Below, one piece after another: positions 10,517 to 18,246 of a DNA stretch of 64,000 nucleotides. Below the pieces are notes generated by a model, which saw nothing but the letters and a program-made list of their open reading frames with translations, searched no databases and was not told the DNA's origin. Origin of the DNA: Actinospica robiniae DSM 44927 (GTDB taxonomy: Bacteria > Actinomycetota > Actinomycetes > Streptomycetales > Catenulisporaceae); assembly GCF_000504285.1 (NCBI RefSeq), contig NZ_KI632511.1:5314154-5378153 (forward strand), in the 5' to 3' direction. A program made the translations under genes and the position numbers. The first letter of the stretch is position 1. Each line of letters begins with the position of its first letter.

Positions 10517-10873
10517 TCAGTGGCCCGCGGCCGGCGTCATCTCGTCCTCGTCGGCCAGCATCGCGCCGCCGGCCGCCGCGGCCTGCGCGTTCGCGTCGAG
10601 CACCTGGCTGACCCCGGGCAGATCGTGGACCGGCAGGCCGTCGCCGAAGACCTGGGTCACGCCCGTGGAGCGCACCGGCGCGCCCGCGACGGTGGCGTTG
10701 AGCGCGCCGGAGAGCGGGTCGAGCTGGGAGCCGGCGAACGGGTAGAGCCGCATGCCGCCGACCGAGCCGAGCATCGCCGTGCCCGTCGCGGACGCGTCGG
10801 CCTGGGCGATTGCCGGGACGGCCGCGCCGGCCAGGGCGAGCGGAATGAGCGCGAACCGTGCGATCCCTGCCAT
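10517..10873 (-). CDS. Small secreted protein of unknown function
   Basis: A 118-residue protein with a signal peptide (basic start, hydrophobic core, cleavage near AIAQA at about residue 26). The mature part is rich in Gly, Ala and Leu with LYPFAGSQLDPLSGALN and no cysteine. ATG 10873 has GGAGGAG 8 nt upstream. Location next to the rodlin-like genes suggests a cell-surface role; the family is not recognised. Confidence 0.65.
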   Translation of the reverse strand: MAGIARFALIPLALAGAAVPAIAQADASATGTAMLGSVGGMRLYPFAGSQLDPLSGALNATVAGAPVRSTGVTQVFGDGLPVHDLPGVSQVLDANAQAAAAGGAMLADEDEMTPAAGH

Positions 10874-11113
10874 GAAAAAACTCCTCCACTGTGACGGGAT
10901 TCGGATGTCGTCTTGGAATGTAGTCGCCGCCTCTCGCATCCGAAGACAGACACGCGACGACGATCTCCAGGTCTCTTGATTGGACGACTGTCGCAGGGTC
11001 CTGTTCGCTATGGGCCCTTATTCGCACCGTCGCGCGGCCGGCGGCCGCGGAGCTGAGGTGGCGCCAGATCGCCCGTACAGCCGAGCGTGTCGCGCCGCCA
11101 CGCTCCGATCAGA

Positions 11114-11130
11114 TGGACATATCATGTCCA
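11114..11130. promoter_or_regulatory. Operator-like palindrome
   Basis: TGGACAT-ATC-ATGTCCA is a perfect 7-bp inverted repeat with a 3-bp centre, 94 bp upstream of the small secreted-protein gene at 11224. It is typical in size for a dimeric repressor site; the regulator is unknown. Confidence 0.5.
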
Positions 11131-11223
11131 AATGGGTGAGGTAGTGATGATTCCGGTATGTGCCGAGCGGACCGGGGCACGAGGGAAGCGGCCAGTCCAT
11201 CCCAACGAAGGAGAACTTGAACC

Positions 11224-11592
11224 ATGCGCGCTTCCCGTGCCGTCTCGCTGGCGCTGCTCACCGTGGGCCTGACCGTCGGCGGCATCAGCGCCGCCGCCGC
11301 GGACGCCTCCCCCAGCGGCTCCAACCACAACGTCACAAGCTCGGCCGCGAGCTCCGGGTCGAACTCGACCACCGCCGACGGCGTCACCAGCCACCGGGCC
11401 GACGAAGGCGTCGCCATGGGCAGCCACGCCTACGGCGACTCTTCGTACCCGTCCGTCCAGGGCAAGGACGTCAAGCACGACTGCACGTGCCGCGACAACC
11501 AGATGGACCGGGACCGGTACGGCGACCACCACCGCCGCCACCACGACGACGACGCCGACCAGCTCACCGACCTGCTCGAAGCCCTCTTCTAA
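11224..11592 (+). CDS. Small secreted His/Asp-rich protein
   Basis: A 122-residue protein with a signal peptide (cleavage near SAAAADA, about residue 27), a Ser/Asn-rich mature N-terminus, a CTC cysteine pair (residues about 87-89), a run of His/Arg/Asp (DRYGDHHRRHHDDD) and an amphipathic LTDLLEALF end. The CxC and His/Asp cluster could bind metal; this is inference. ATG 11224 follows AAGGAG. No known family recognised. Confidence 0.65.
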   Translation: MRASRAVSLALLTVGLTVGGISAAAADASPSGSNHNVTSSAASSGSNSTTADGVTSHRADEGVAMGSHAYGDSSYPSVQGKDVKHDCTCRDNQMDRDRYGDHHRRHHDDDADQLTDLLEALF

Positions 11593-11632
11593 AGCACACG
11601 CTCCGTCAGCACGACGGCACTGATATATAAGC

Positions 11633-11659
11633 AGGCGCGCCGGCTCGGCCGGCGCGCCT
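11633..11659. terminator. Hairpin between convergent genes
   Basis: A perfect 12-bp stem AGGCGCGCCGGC/GCCGGCGCGCCT with a TCG loop between the stop codons of the genes at 11224 and 11664. There is no T-tract, so termination in both directions is inferred from position. Confidence 0.55.
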
Positions 11660-11663
11660 GGCT

Positions 11664-12845
11664 TCAGTTCCCTGCGACGTCGAGGATGAGCGCGGCCAGG
11701 GTGCGCGCGGCTTCCGGCCGGCCCTGGCGGCGCGCCTGCACCGCCATCTCGCCGCGCGCGGCAGGGTCGGCGAGCAGCGGCTCCAGCGCTTCGCGCAGGT
11801 CGTCGGCGGCCAGCGGGCCGACCAGGGCCCGGGCTGCGCCGCGCTCTTCCAGGAACCTCGCGTTGTGCGCCTGCTCGCCGCCGGCCGAGGAGGCCAGCGG
11901 GATCAGCACCGCGGCCTTGCCGAGGCCGGTGATCTCGGCGATCGTGCCGGCGCCGCTGCGCGAGATCACGAGGTCGGCCAGGGCGTAGACGTCCGGCATC
12001 TCCGCGCCGACGTACGGCGTGACGTGATACCGGCGCGCGAGTTCGGCTGACAGTTCGCCGGCCGCCTGCCGCTGCCGCTCCAAGTCGGCCGCGCCACACT
12101 GGTGGATCACGTTGGCTCGCTCGAGCAGCCACGGCAGCAGCTGCGTCACCAGAGCGTTGATCTGCTTCGCGCCCTGCGCCCCGCCGGTCACGTAGACCGT
12201 CGGCTTCGCGGCGTCGAACCCGGCGAGGTCCAAGGCCTTGCGCGCCTTGTCCGCCTCGCCCTGGAACAGTTCCGGGCGCACCGGATTGCCGGTGACCTCG
12301 GCTCGGCCGCCCACCCGCGGCGGGAGCAGCTGGAGGCTGGACTCCGAGGACAGCGCGGTGCGCGCGGCGAGCCGCACGAGCATCCGGTTGGCCAAGCCCA
12401 GCCGCACCGTCTGCTCGTGCACCATCAGGGGACGACGGCTCAGCCAGGCCGCGACGCTCACCGGCACCGCGACGTAGCCGCCGAAGCCGACGACGACGTC
12501 CGGGCGCGCCGAGCGCACGATGCCGAGGGCCTGGACCGCGCCGAGCGGGACCCGGAAGGCGTCCCGGATGTTCGCCCAGGTGATCATCCGCAGCGGGTTG
12601 CCGGCGCGGCGGAGCTTGCCGGTGGCCACGGAGCGGAACGCGATGCCCGCCTCGCCGGCCACCCGCTCCTCCAGGCTCCCGGCCGCACCGATCCACAGCA
12701 CCTCGGCCGGCGCGGCGCCGCGCTCGGCGAGCACGTCCTGGAGCGTGCGCACGGTGGTCAGCGTGGGGTACACGTGCCCGCCCGTGCCCCCGCCGGTCAC
12801 CATGATCCGAACCGCCCGGCCCTCGACTTCTCGCCTGCCCGCCAC
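11664..12845 (-). CDS. MurG-type UDP-GlcNAc:lipid I transferase, outside a dcw cluster
   Basis: MurG adds GlcNAc to lipid I on the inner membrane face, giving lipid II for peptidoglycan. This 393-residue protein has the GT-B signatures GGGTGGHVYP near residue 20, GFGGYVAVP, HEQTVRLGLANR, GGAQGAKQIN and SRSGAGTIAE. The genes around it are not cell-division or wall genes, so it may be a second copy beside a canonical murG elsewhere, or a MurG-like enzyme with another acceptor. GTG 12845 has GAGGGCGAGC upstream; the first 14 residues precede the conserved part and could be non-native. Confidence 0.8.
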   Translation of the reverse strand: MAGRREVEGRAVRIMVTGGGTGGHVYPTLTTVRTLQDVLAERGAAPAEVLWIGAAGSLEERVAGEAGIAFRSVATGKLRRAGNPLRMITWANIRDAFRVPLGAVQALGIVRSARPDVVVGFGGYVAVPVSVAAWLSRRPLMVHEQTVRLGLANRMLVRLAARTALSSESSLQLLPPRVGGRAEVTGNPVRPELFQGEADKARKALDLAGFDAAKPTVYVTGGAQGAKQINALVTQLLPWLLERANVIHQCGAADLERQRQAAGELSAELARRYHVTPYVGAEMPDVYALADLVISRSGAGTIAEITGLGKAAVLIPLASSAGGEQAHNARFLEERGAARALVGPLAADDLREALEPLLADPAARGEMAVQARRQGRPEAARTLAALILDVAGN

Positions 12846-12962
12846 GCTCGCCCTCTCGTCTCTCGCACTGTGCTGAGGTACCCGCAGAGCCTGCCATACC
12901 CGCCGGTCGCGCGGCGAACGAACCGCCGTCCCGGCCCGCCGGGCACGGCCGGCCCTCGCGGC

Positions 12963-14006
12963 TCAGCGCATGGTGGCGACGTCGATGACGAAGCGGTAGC
13001 GCACGTCCGAGGCCAGCACCCGCTCGTAGGCCTCGTTGATCTGCGCCGCGGCGACGACCTCGATGTCCGCGCCCAGGCCGTGGGCGGCGCAGAAGTCGAG
13101 CATCTCCTGCGTCTCCGCGATGCCGCCGATCATCGAGCCGGCAAAGGAGCGGCGGCGCGGGATGAGCGAGAAGACCCTGACCGCGAGCGGCTCCGGCGGG
13201 GCGCCGACGTTGACCAGGGTGCCGTCGACCGCGAGCAGGCGCAGGTAGGCGTCGAGGTCGAGCTGGGCGCTGACCGTGTTCACGATCAGGTCGAAGCTGC
13301 CGGCCAGCTTCGTGAAGGTCTCCGGGTCGGCGGTGGCGTAATAGTGGTCCGCGCCCAGACGCAGGCCGTCGTCCTCCTTGCGGAGGGACTGCGAGAGCAC
13401 GGTGACCTCGGCACCCATCGCGTGAGCGAGCTTCACGCCCATGTGGCCGAGGCCGCCGAGGCCGACGATCGCGACCTTGCGGCCGGGCCCGGCGCCCCAG
13501 TGCCGCAGCGGCGAGTAAGTGGTGATGCCGGCGCACAGCAGCGGCGCGGCCGCGTCGAGCGCGATGCCGTCGGGGATGCGCAGGACGAAGTCCTGGTCGA
13601 CGACCACGTGCGTGGTGTATCCGCCCTGGGTGACCGTCCCGTCGCGGTCGATGCCGCCGTAGGTCGGCACGTTGCCGTTGCGGCAGTACTGCTCCTGCCC
13701 GGCCTGGCACTCGGGGCACTCGCGGCAGGAGTCGACCATGCAGCCGACGCCGACCCGGTCGCCGACGGCGTGCTTGGACACCTCGGCCCCGACCTCGGTG
13801 ACCAGCCCGGTTATCTCGTGGCCGGGGGCGAGCGGGAAGCGCGTACCGCCCCACTCCTCGCGCACGGTGTGTATGTCGGAGTGGCAGATCCCGCAGTAGT
13901 GGATCTCGATCAGCACGTCGCGCGGGCCGACGTCCCGGCGCTCGACGGTGGTGGCGGTCAGGGGGGCGTTGGCGCCGGGGGCGGCGAAGGCGTTCGCGGT
14001 GAGCAC
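12963..14006 (-). CDS. Zinc-dependent NAD(P) alcohol dehydrogenase
   Basis: A 347-residue medium-chain dehydrogenase of the YahK/cinnamyl-alcohol-dehydrogenase type, reducing aldehydes or oxidising alcohols. Catalytic-zinc residues lie in [10 protein letters not shown] and GHEITG; structural zinc is held by [15 protein letters not shown] (four cysteines). The Rossmann motif is [11 protein letters not shown]. Length and domain order are normal. The start is GTG 14006, in [10 protein letters not shown] context, with AAAGGG upstream. It is transcribed away from the fxs locus and is probably unrelated to it. Confidence 0.88.
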   Translation of the reverse strand: MLTANAFAAPGANAPLTATTVERRDVGPRDVLIEIHYCGICHSDIHTVREEWGGTRFPLAPGHEITGLVTEVGAEVSKHAVGDRVGVGCMVDSCRECPECQAGQEQYCRNGNVPTYGGIDRDGTVTQGGYTTHVVVDQDFVLRIPDGIALDAAAPLLCAGITTYSPLRHWGAGPGRKVAIVGLGGLGHMGVKLAHAMGAEVTVLSQSLRKEDDGLRLGADHYYATADPETFTKLAGSFDLIVNTVSAQLDLDAYLRLLAVDGTLVNVGAPPEPLAVRVFSLIPRRRSFAGSMIGGIAETQEMLDFCAAHGLGADIEVVAAAQINEAYERVLASDVRYRFVIDVATMR

Positions 14007-14025
14007 GAAGGGGCCCTTTCTGCTC

Positions 14026-14130
14026 GATTGGTCCGCCTCAGTCTTCCACCCGCCCTCGCGGCGGCTTCCGGCGGTGCGGCGCCCGCGCGGGCGGCAGCCG
14101 CGTTCCGCGGGCGGACGCCGCGGACCAATC
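14026..14130. repeat. 11-bp inverted repeat upstream of the alcohol dehydrogenase
   Basis: GATTGGTCCGC (14026-14036) recurs inverted as GCGGACCAATC (14120-14130) around 83 bp of GC-rich sequence. It may be paired operator half-sites for the divergent intergenic region. The rest of 14131-14454 shows no gene. Confidence 0.4.
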
Positions 14131-14454
14131 ACCGGATGATTGAGACCGCCCGAGTGCCAAGGCTCTGATAGCGGTGCCGGGCAATACGATCTCCACGGCG
14201 AAAGTACGGCTGCGGAGGGAGAAGTCCGGTAAACGCTGCGCGACGTCTTCCGCGGAGCATCAGACGTTTGGCTCGCTGACCTGGCCGACGGTGGAGAATC
14301 GAGCGGTTGATATCGGCTCCCGCCAGCCCTTCGCCAGGGGTGAGCCGGATGGCGTATCGGGGCTGACCTGCTCGTCCGGGGGTAGCGCCGCTCTCGCCAT
14401 GACCTGCATGGCCGAACATTCAGTGGCAGTGAACATCTGCCTATTGACGAACGT

Positions 14455-14460
14455 GATAAT
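14455..14460 (+). promoter_or_regulatory. Possible -10 of fxsA
   Basis: GATAAT in a locally AT-rich stretch, 120 bp upstream of the precursor ATG. No good -35 is seen at 17 bp, so the promoter is only tentative. Confidence 0.35.
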
Positions 14461-14580
14461 GTGCAGCACCAGCTTGTGAAATGGGCTGGGTATGCCCGAA
14501 ACCAGATCAAGGAAGCGACGTCAGAGCGGGCATCCGCACCGCAGCCGGCGCAGACTGGATACGAAAGGAGCAGGACCATC

Positions 14581-14733
14581 ATGGACAACACTGAGAAGTC
14601 CCTTGTCACCTCGAACCTGGACGACGTTCGTCAGGCCCCGCTCGGCGCGCTGCCGAGCGCCGAGACCCTGCGCCGCGTTCGGCCGGCTGACAGCAAGCGG
14701 GTTCCGGTCGCCGCGTTCAACGCATCGCTCTGA
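14581..14733 (+). CDS. fxsA: FxsA-type RiPP precursor peptide ending FNASL
   Basis: A 50-residue peptide with an acidic/polar leader and C-terminal [11 protein letters not shown]. In the FxSxx-COOH family the C-terminus reads F-x-S-x-x and is processed by the radical SAM enzyme FxsB. Related maturases join an aromatic ring to the beta-carbon two residues later, giving a three-residue cyclophane. Here the third position is Ala48, not Ser, with Ser at 49. Start ATG 14581 has AAGGAG and AGGA upstream. Its identity rests on the C-terminus plus the adjacent FxsB, FxsC and FxsT genes. Confidence 0.82.
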   Translation: MDNTEKSLVTSNLDDVRQAPLGALPSAETLRRVRPADSKRVPVAAFNASL

Positions 14734-14908
14734 TGAGGACGGGGCGCTACGCCGCCCTCGATCCGCGCGATCGCCGATAGGATTTCGGGGCCTTTCGGCC
14801 TAACTTCACCCCACAGCTCCACGTCGGCCGGTTCGCCAGGCGAGCGGCCGGCGTGGAGCCTCGGCTTTGCCGTCCCGTCGAGGCCCGTCCCGTCGAGGTA
14901 GGTCACCC

Positions 14909-17311
14909 GTGCCCGCCCGCTCCGCCCCCTTCCGCCAGTTCGTGATCAAGGTGCATTCGCGCTGCGACCTGGCGTGCGACCACTGTTATATGTACGAGGC
15001 GGCCGACCAGGGCTGGCGCGGCCAGCCGATGGTGATGAGCGTCGCGACGGCCGGGGCCATCGGGGACCGGATCGCCGAGCACGCGGCCGGCGCCGAGCTG
15101 GGGCTGGTCCGGGTGGTGCTGCACGGCGGCGAGCCGCTGCTGGCCGGGGCCGAGCGGCTCGGCGAGATCATCGACGCGATCGGCGATCCGATCCGGCAGC
15201 TGCCCTCCCCGCCCCGGCTGGACCTGCGTATCCACAGCAACGGGGTGCGCCTCGACGAGACGCTGTGCGACCTGTTCGCCAAGCACCACGTCAAGGTGGG
15301 CATCTCCCTCGACGGCGACCGCGTGGCCAACGACCTGCACCGCCGCTACGCCAACGGACGCTCGAGCCATGCCCAGGTGCTCGACGCCCTGGCCCTGCTG
15401 CGTACGCCGCGCTACCGGCACCTGTACGCCGGGATCCTGTGCACCATCGACCTGCGCAACGACCCCGTCTCGGTCTACCATGCCCTGGCCGCCGAGCAGC
15501 CGCCGCGGATCGACCTGCTGCTGCCGCACGCCACCTGGGATGTCCCGCCCCCGCGCCCGGACGGCATCGCCCGTCCGTCCACGGCCGCGGACCCGGCCTA
15601 CGCGCGATGGCTGCTGAGCGTGTACGAGGCCTGGGACGCCGACGGCCGGCCCTTCGGCATCCGGATCTTCGACTCGATCCGCTCCACGCTGCACGGCGGC
15701 CCGCCGCTGACCGAGGCCCTGGGCCTGGCCCCGAGCGACGTGCTGGTCATCGAGACGGACGGCGCCATCGAGCAGGCGGACTCGCTCAAGGTCGCTTTCG
15801 ACGGGGCCGTGGACACCGGCCTCAACGTCCACCGCGATCCGCTCAGTGCCGCCTCCGCGCACGCGCAGATCGCCGCGCGGCAGGACGGCCCGACGGCGCT
15901 CAGCGCGCAGTGCCGGTCCTGTCCGGCGCTGGCCAGCTGTGGCGGCGGGCTCTACGCCCACCGCTACAAGTCCGCGGCCGCCTCCGCCGACGATCCGGCC
16001 GCCGCCTTCCGCAATCCCACGGTCTACTGCGCCGACCTGCTCCACCTCGTCTCCGACCTCCACGACCGAGAAAGCCGCGACGCCACCTCCATGCCACGGC
16101 TCAGCCTGCACTCCGATCAACTCGACCAGCTCGCCGCCGGGTACGGCGGAGCCGAAGCGCTGCGCCAGCTGGGCGCGGGCCAGGCCAGCGTCAACCGGGC
16201 CCTGCTGGCCGGGGTCGGGGCCGCCCTCGCCGACCAGCACTCCGAAGCGGCCCGGGCCTGGGAACTGCTCCTCGCCCTCGACGCCGCGCATCCGGAGGCG
16301 GTGGCCGAGGCCGTCGCGCACCCTTTCTTCCGTCCCTGGGCGCTGGATGTGCTCGACGATCCGGTGGCCGCGCACCCCGCCCCGCTGATCGGGTACGCGC
16401 TGACCGCCGCGTCGCTGGCAGGGCAGCCGGCCGAGCTCCCGGTGCCGCCCGACTCCACCGGCATCGATCTGCCGGGCATCGGCCGGATCGCCGTGGTGGA
16501 GGCAGTCGCAGGGCTGGAATCCGGCGGTGCGCCGCGCGCTTTGATCGAGGCGGCGCGCTACCTGGGCGACGGCGTATCCGTGCCGCGGGTGCTGCTCGAA
16601 GACCTCGACCCGAGCCGCGACTGCTTCCACACGCCGCTGGTGCCACGGCTCTCCGAGGACGAGCTCGATCGCTGGCGCGAGGCCTTCGCCCAAGCCTGGC
16701 GGTTGATCGAGCAGCAGTACCCGGAGTACGCCCCGGCCCTCGCCGGCGCGCTGCGCGCCCTGGTGCCGCTGCCGCCCGCGCTGGACGGGCACGCCGTCAG
16801 CGGCACCGCGCGGCAGGCGTTCGGCGCGCTCGGACTCGCCCTGCCCGAGGACCCGCGCGTCCTCGCCCTCCTGCTCATCCACGAGTTCCAGCACGTGAAG
16901 CTGGGCGCCGTGCTCGATCTCTACGACCTCTACGACGAGGCCGACACACGGCTCTACTATGCGCCCTGGCGCGAGGATCCGCGCCCGCTCGAAGGCCTGC
17001 TCCAGGGCACGTACGCCCACGTCGCAGTGATCGACTACTGGCTGCGGCGGATCGAGAGCGACGAGGCCGCGCAGATCCACTTCGCCCGCTGGCGCGCCCA
17101 GACCTGGGCCGCTCTGGACGTACTCGAGGACTCCGGCTCGCTGACCGCGCTCGGATCGCAGTTCGTCGCCGGGCTGCGCGCCACCGTGACGCCGTGGCTG
17201 GAGGTGCCTGTCTCCGAAGCGGCGCACGAGGCCGCGGTACACACCAGCTCCGCCCACCGCGCCGCTTTCGAATCAGGCGCGCCCGCCACTGCGGCGGCCC
17301 GTCTTAGCTAA
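14909..17311 (+). CDS. fxsB: FxsB radical SAM/SPASM peptide maturase fused to a HExxH domain
   Basis: An 800-residue fusion. The N-terminal half is a radical SAM enzyme with C19-x3-C23-x2-C26 for the 4Fe-4S/SAM site, GGEPLL, and a SPASM-type cysteine set (C335, C338, C344, C374). It should cross-link the FxsA C-terminus. The C-terminal half contains H658-E-F-Q-H662 in a helix, the HExxH domain that accompanies fxs systems and in related proteins acts as a peptide beta-hydroxylase. GTG 14909 is chosen because the protein then starts MPARSAPFRQFVIKVHSRCD, close to the iron-sulfur motif as in relatives, with GAGGTAGG upstream. It follows fxsA by 175 bp. Confidence 0.88.
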   Translation: MPARSAPFRQFVIKVHSRCDLACDHCYMYEAADQGWRGQPMVMSVATAGAIGDRIAEHAAGAELGLVRVVLHGGEPLLAGAERLGEIIDAIGDPIRQLPSPPRLDLRIHSNGVRLDETLCDLFAKHHVKVGISLDGDRVANDLHRRYANGRSSHAQVLDALALLRTPRYRHLYAGILCTIDLRNDPVSVYHALAAEQPPRIDLLLPHATWDVPPPRPDGIARPSTAADPAYARWLLSVYEAWDADGRPFGIRIFDSIRSTLHGGPPLTEALGLAPSDVLVIETDGAIEQADSLKVAFDGAVDTGLNVHRDPLSAASAHAQIAARQDGPTALSAQCRSCPALASCGGGLYAHRYKSAAASADDPAAAFRNPTVYCADLLHLVSDLHDRESRDATSMPRLSLHSDQLDQLAAGYGGAEALRQLGAGQASVNRALLAGVGAALADQHSEAARAWELLLALDAAHPEAVAEAVAHPFFRPWALDVLDDPVAAHPAPLIGYALTAASLAGQPAELPVPPDSTGIDLPGIGRIAVVEAVAGLESGGAPRALIEAARYLGDGVSVPRVLLEDLDPSRDCFHTPLVPRLSEDELDRWREAFAQAWRLIEQQYPEYAPALAGALRALVPLPPALDGHAVSGTARQAFGALGLALPEDPRVLALLLIHEFQHVKLGAVLDLYDLYDEADTRLYYAPWREDPRPLEGLLQGTYAHVAVIDYWLRRIESDEAAQIHFARWRAQTWAALDVLEDSGSLTALGSQFVAGLRATVTPWLEVPVSEAAHEAAVHTSSAHRAAFESGAPATAAARLS

Positions 17312-17351
17312 AGGGCTCCCCAGCCCGGCGCGGAAGTTGAGAATAGAACCC

Positions 17352-18134
17352 ATGGAGCCACGCGGCATCCCGCTGCGCGCGCAGTTGACGCACCTCGGGC
17401 TGAGCACCGGACAGACGGTCCTGGTGCACAGCTCGCTGCGCAGCGTCGGCTGGATCCCTGGCGGCGCCGCGGCGTTGCGCGACCTGCTGCTCGACATCCT
17501 CGATCCGGCGGACGGCACGCTGGTGGTGCCGACTCAGACCGGGTCGACCTCGGTCACCTCAAGCGGATTCGCGGCCGCCACCGCCGGCCGGTCCGAGGCC
17601 GAGTACCGGGCGTACCTCGACCGGCTGCCCGGCTTCGACGCGGACCACTCCCCCTCGGAGGAGATGGGCGCGCTGGCTGAGGCGGTGCGCACCCACCCGG
17701 ACGCGTGGCGCAGCCCGCACCCGATCACCTCGTTCGCCGCGGTCGGCCGGCTGGCCGCGGAATTGATGTCGGCACATCCGCTCCATTCTCTGCTGGGCAA
17801 GGAATCCCCGCTCGGCCGGCTTTACGAATGCGACGCCCTGGTGCTGTTGATCGGGGTGGGCTACGACAAGTGCACTGCATTCCATCTCGGCGAGAATCCC
17901 GAGATCGCGCCGGAACGGGACTACCGGTGCAAGATCGGCGATTCCTGGCGGCGTTTCCGGGCCCCGGCCCATCGCGACGAGGAATTCGCCGAACTGGGCA
18001 CGATGTTCGAAAGCTCCCGGCCGCACCGGGTGCGCGAGGCGCAGGTCGGCGCGGCCCGCTGCCGGCTGTTCCCGCTGACCGAGGCGGTGGACTACGCCGC
18101 GGTGACGCTGCCCTACCTGCGATTCGCGCGCTGA
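17352..18134 (+). CDS. AAC(3)-family N-acetyltransferase in the fxs locus
   Basis: A 260-residue member of the antibiotic N-acetyltransferase (AAC(3)) family, which transfers acetyl from acetyl-CoA to an amine of aminoglycosides. Family marks are VHSSLRSVGWIPGG near residue 26, SPHPITSFAAVG, and LLIGVGYDKCTAFHLGE holding the active-site region. Its position between fxsB and fxsC suggests it may acylate the peptide or a cofactor, or protect the cell, rather than give drug resistance; this is inference. Start uncertain: ATG 17352 has no strong ribosome binding site and TTG 17337 is possible. Confidence 0.78.
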   Translation: MEPRGIPLRAQLTHLGLSTGQTVLVHSSLRSVGWIPGGAAALRDLLLDILDPADGTLVVPTQTGSTSVTSSGFAAATAGRSEAEYRAYLDRLPGFDADHSPSEEMGALAEAVRTHPDAWRSPHPITSFAAVGRLAAELMSAHPLHSLLGKESPLGRLYECDALVLLIGVGYDKCTAFHLGENPEIAPERDYRCKIGDSWRRFRAPAHRDEEFAELGTMFESSRPHRVREAQVGAARCRLFPLTEAVDYAAVTLPYLRFAR

Positions 18135-18164
18135 TACGCTCCGGACGCGCGCCGCGTGCGCCCC

Positions 18165-18193
18165 TTCAGCGCGGCTGGAATCCGTCCTATAGT
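18165..18193 (+). promoter_or_regulatory. Possible promoter of fxsC-fxsT
   Basis: TTCAGC (18165-18170) and TATAGT (18188-18193) are spaced 17 bp apart, 53 bp before the fxsC ATG. This would let fxsC-fxsT be transcribed separately from fxsA-fxsB. Confidence 0.5.
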
Positions 18194-18246
18194 AAGAGGA
18201 CTGTCTCTCTGGGATCTTGGGTGGGGCGAGGCGAAGGGAATGATCC

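Noticed and set aside
14026-14130. Attenuator or riboswitch before the alcohol dehydrogenase
   Set aside because: The 11-bp inverted repeat is too widely spaced for a stable local hairpin and has no T-tract; left as a possible operator pair.
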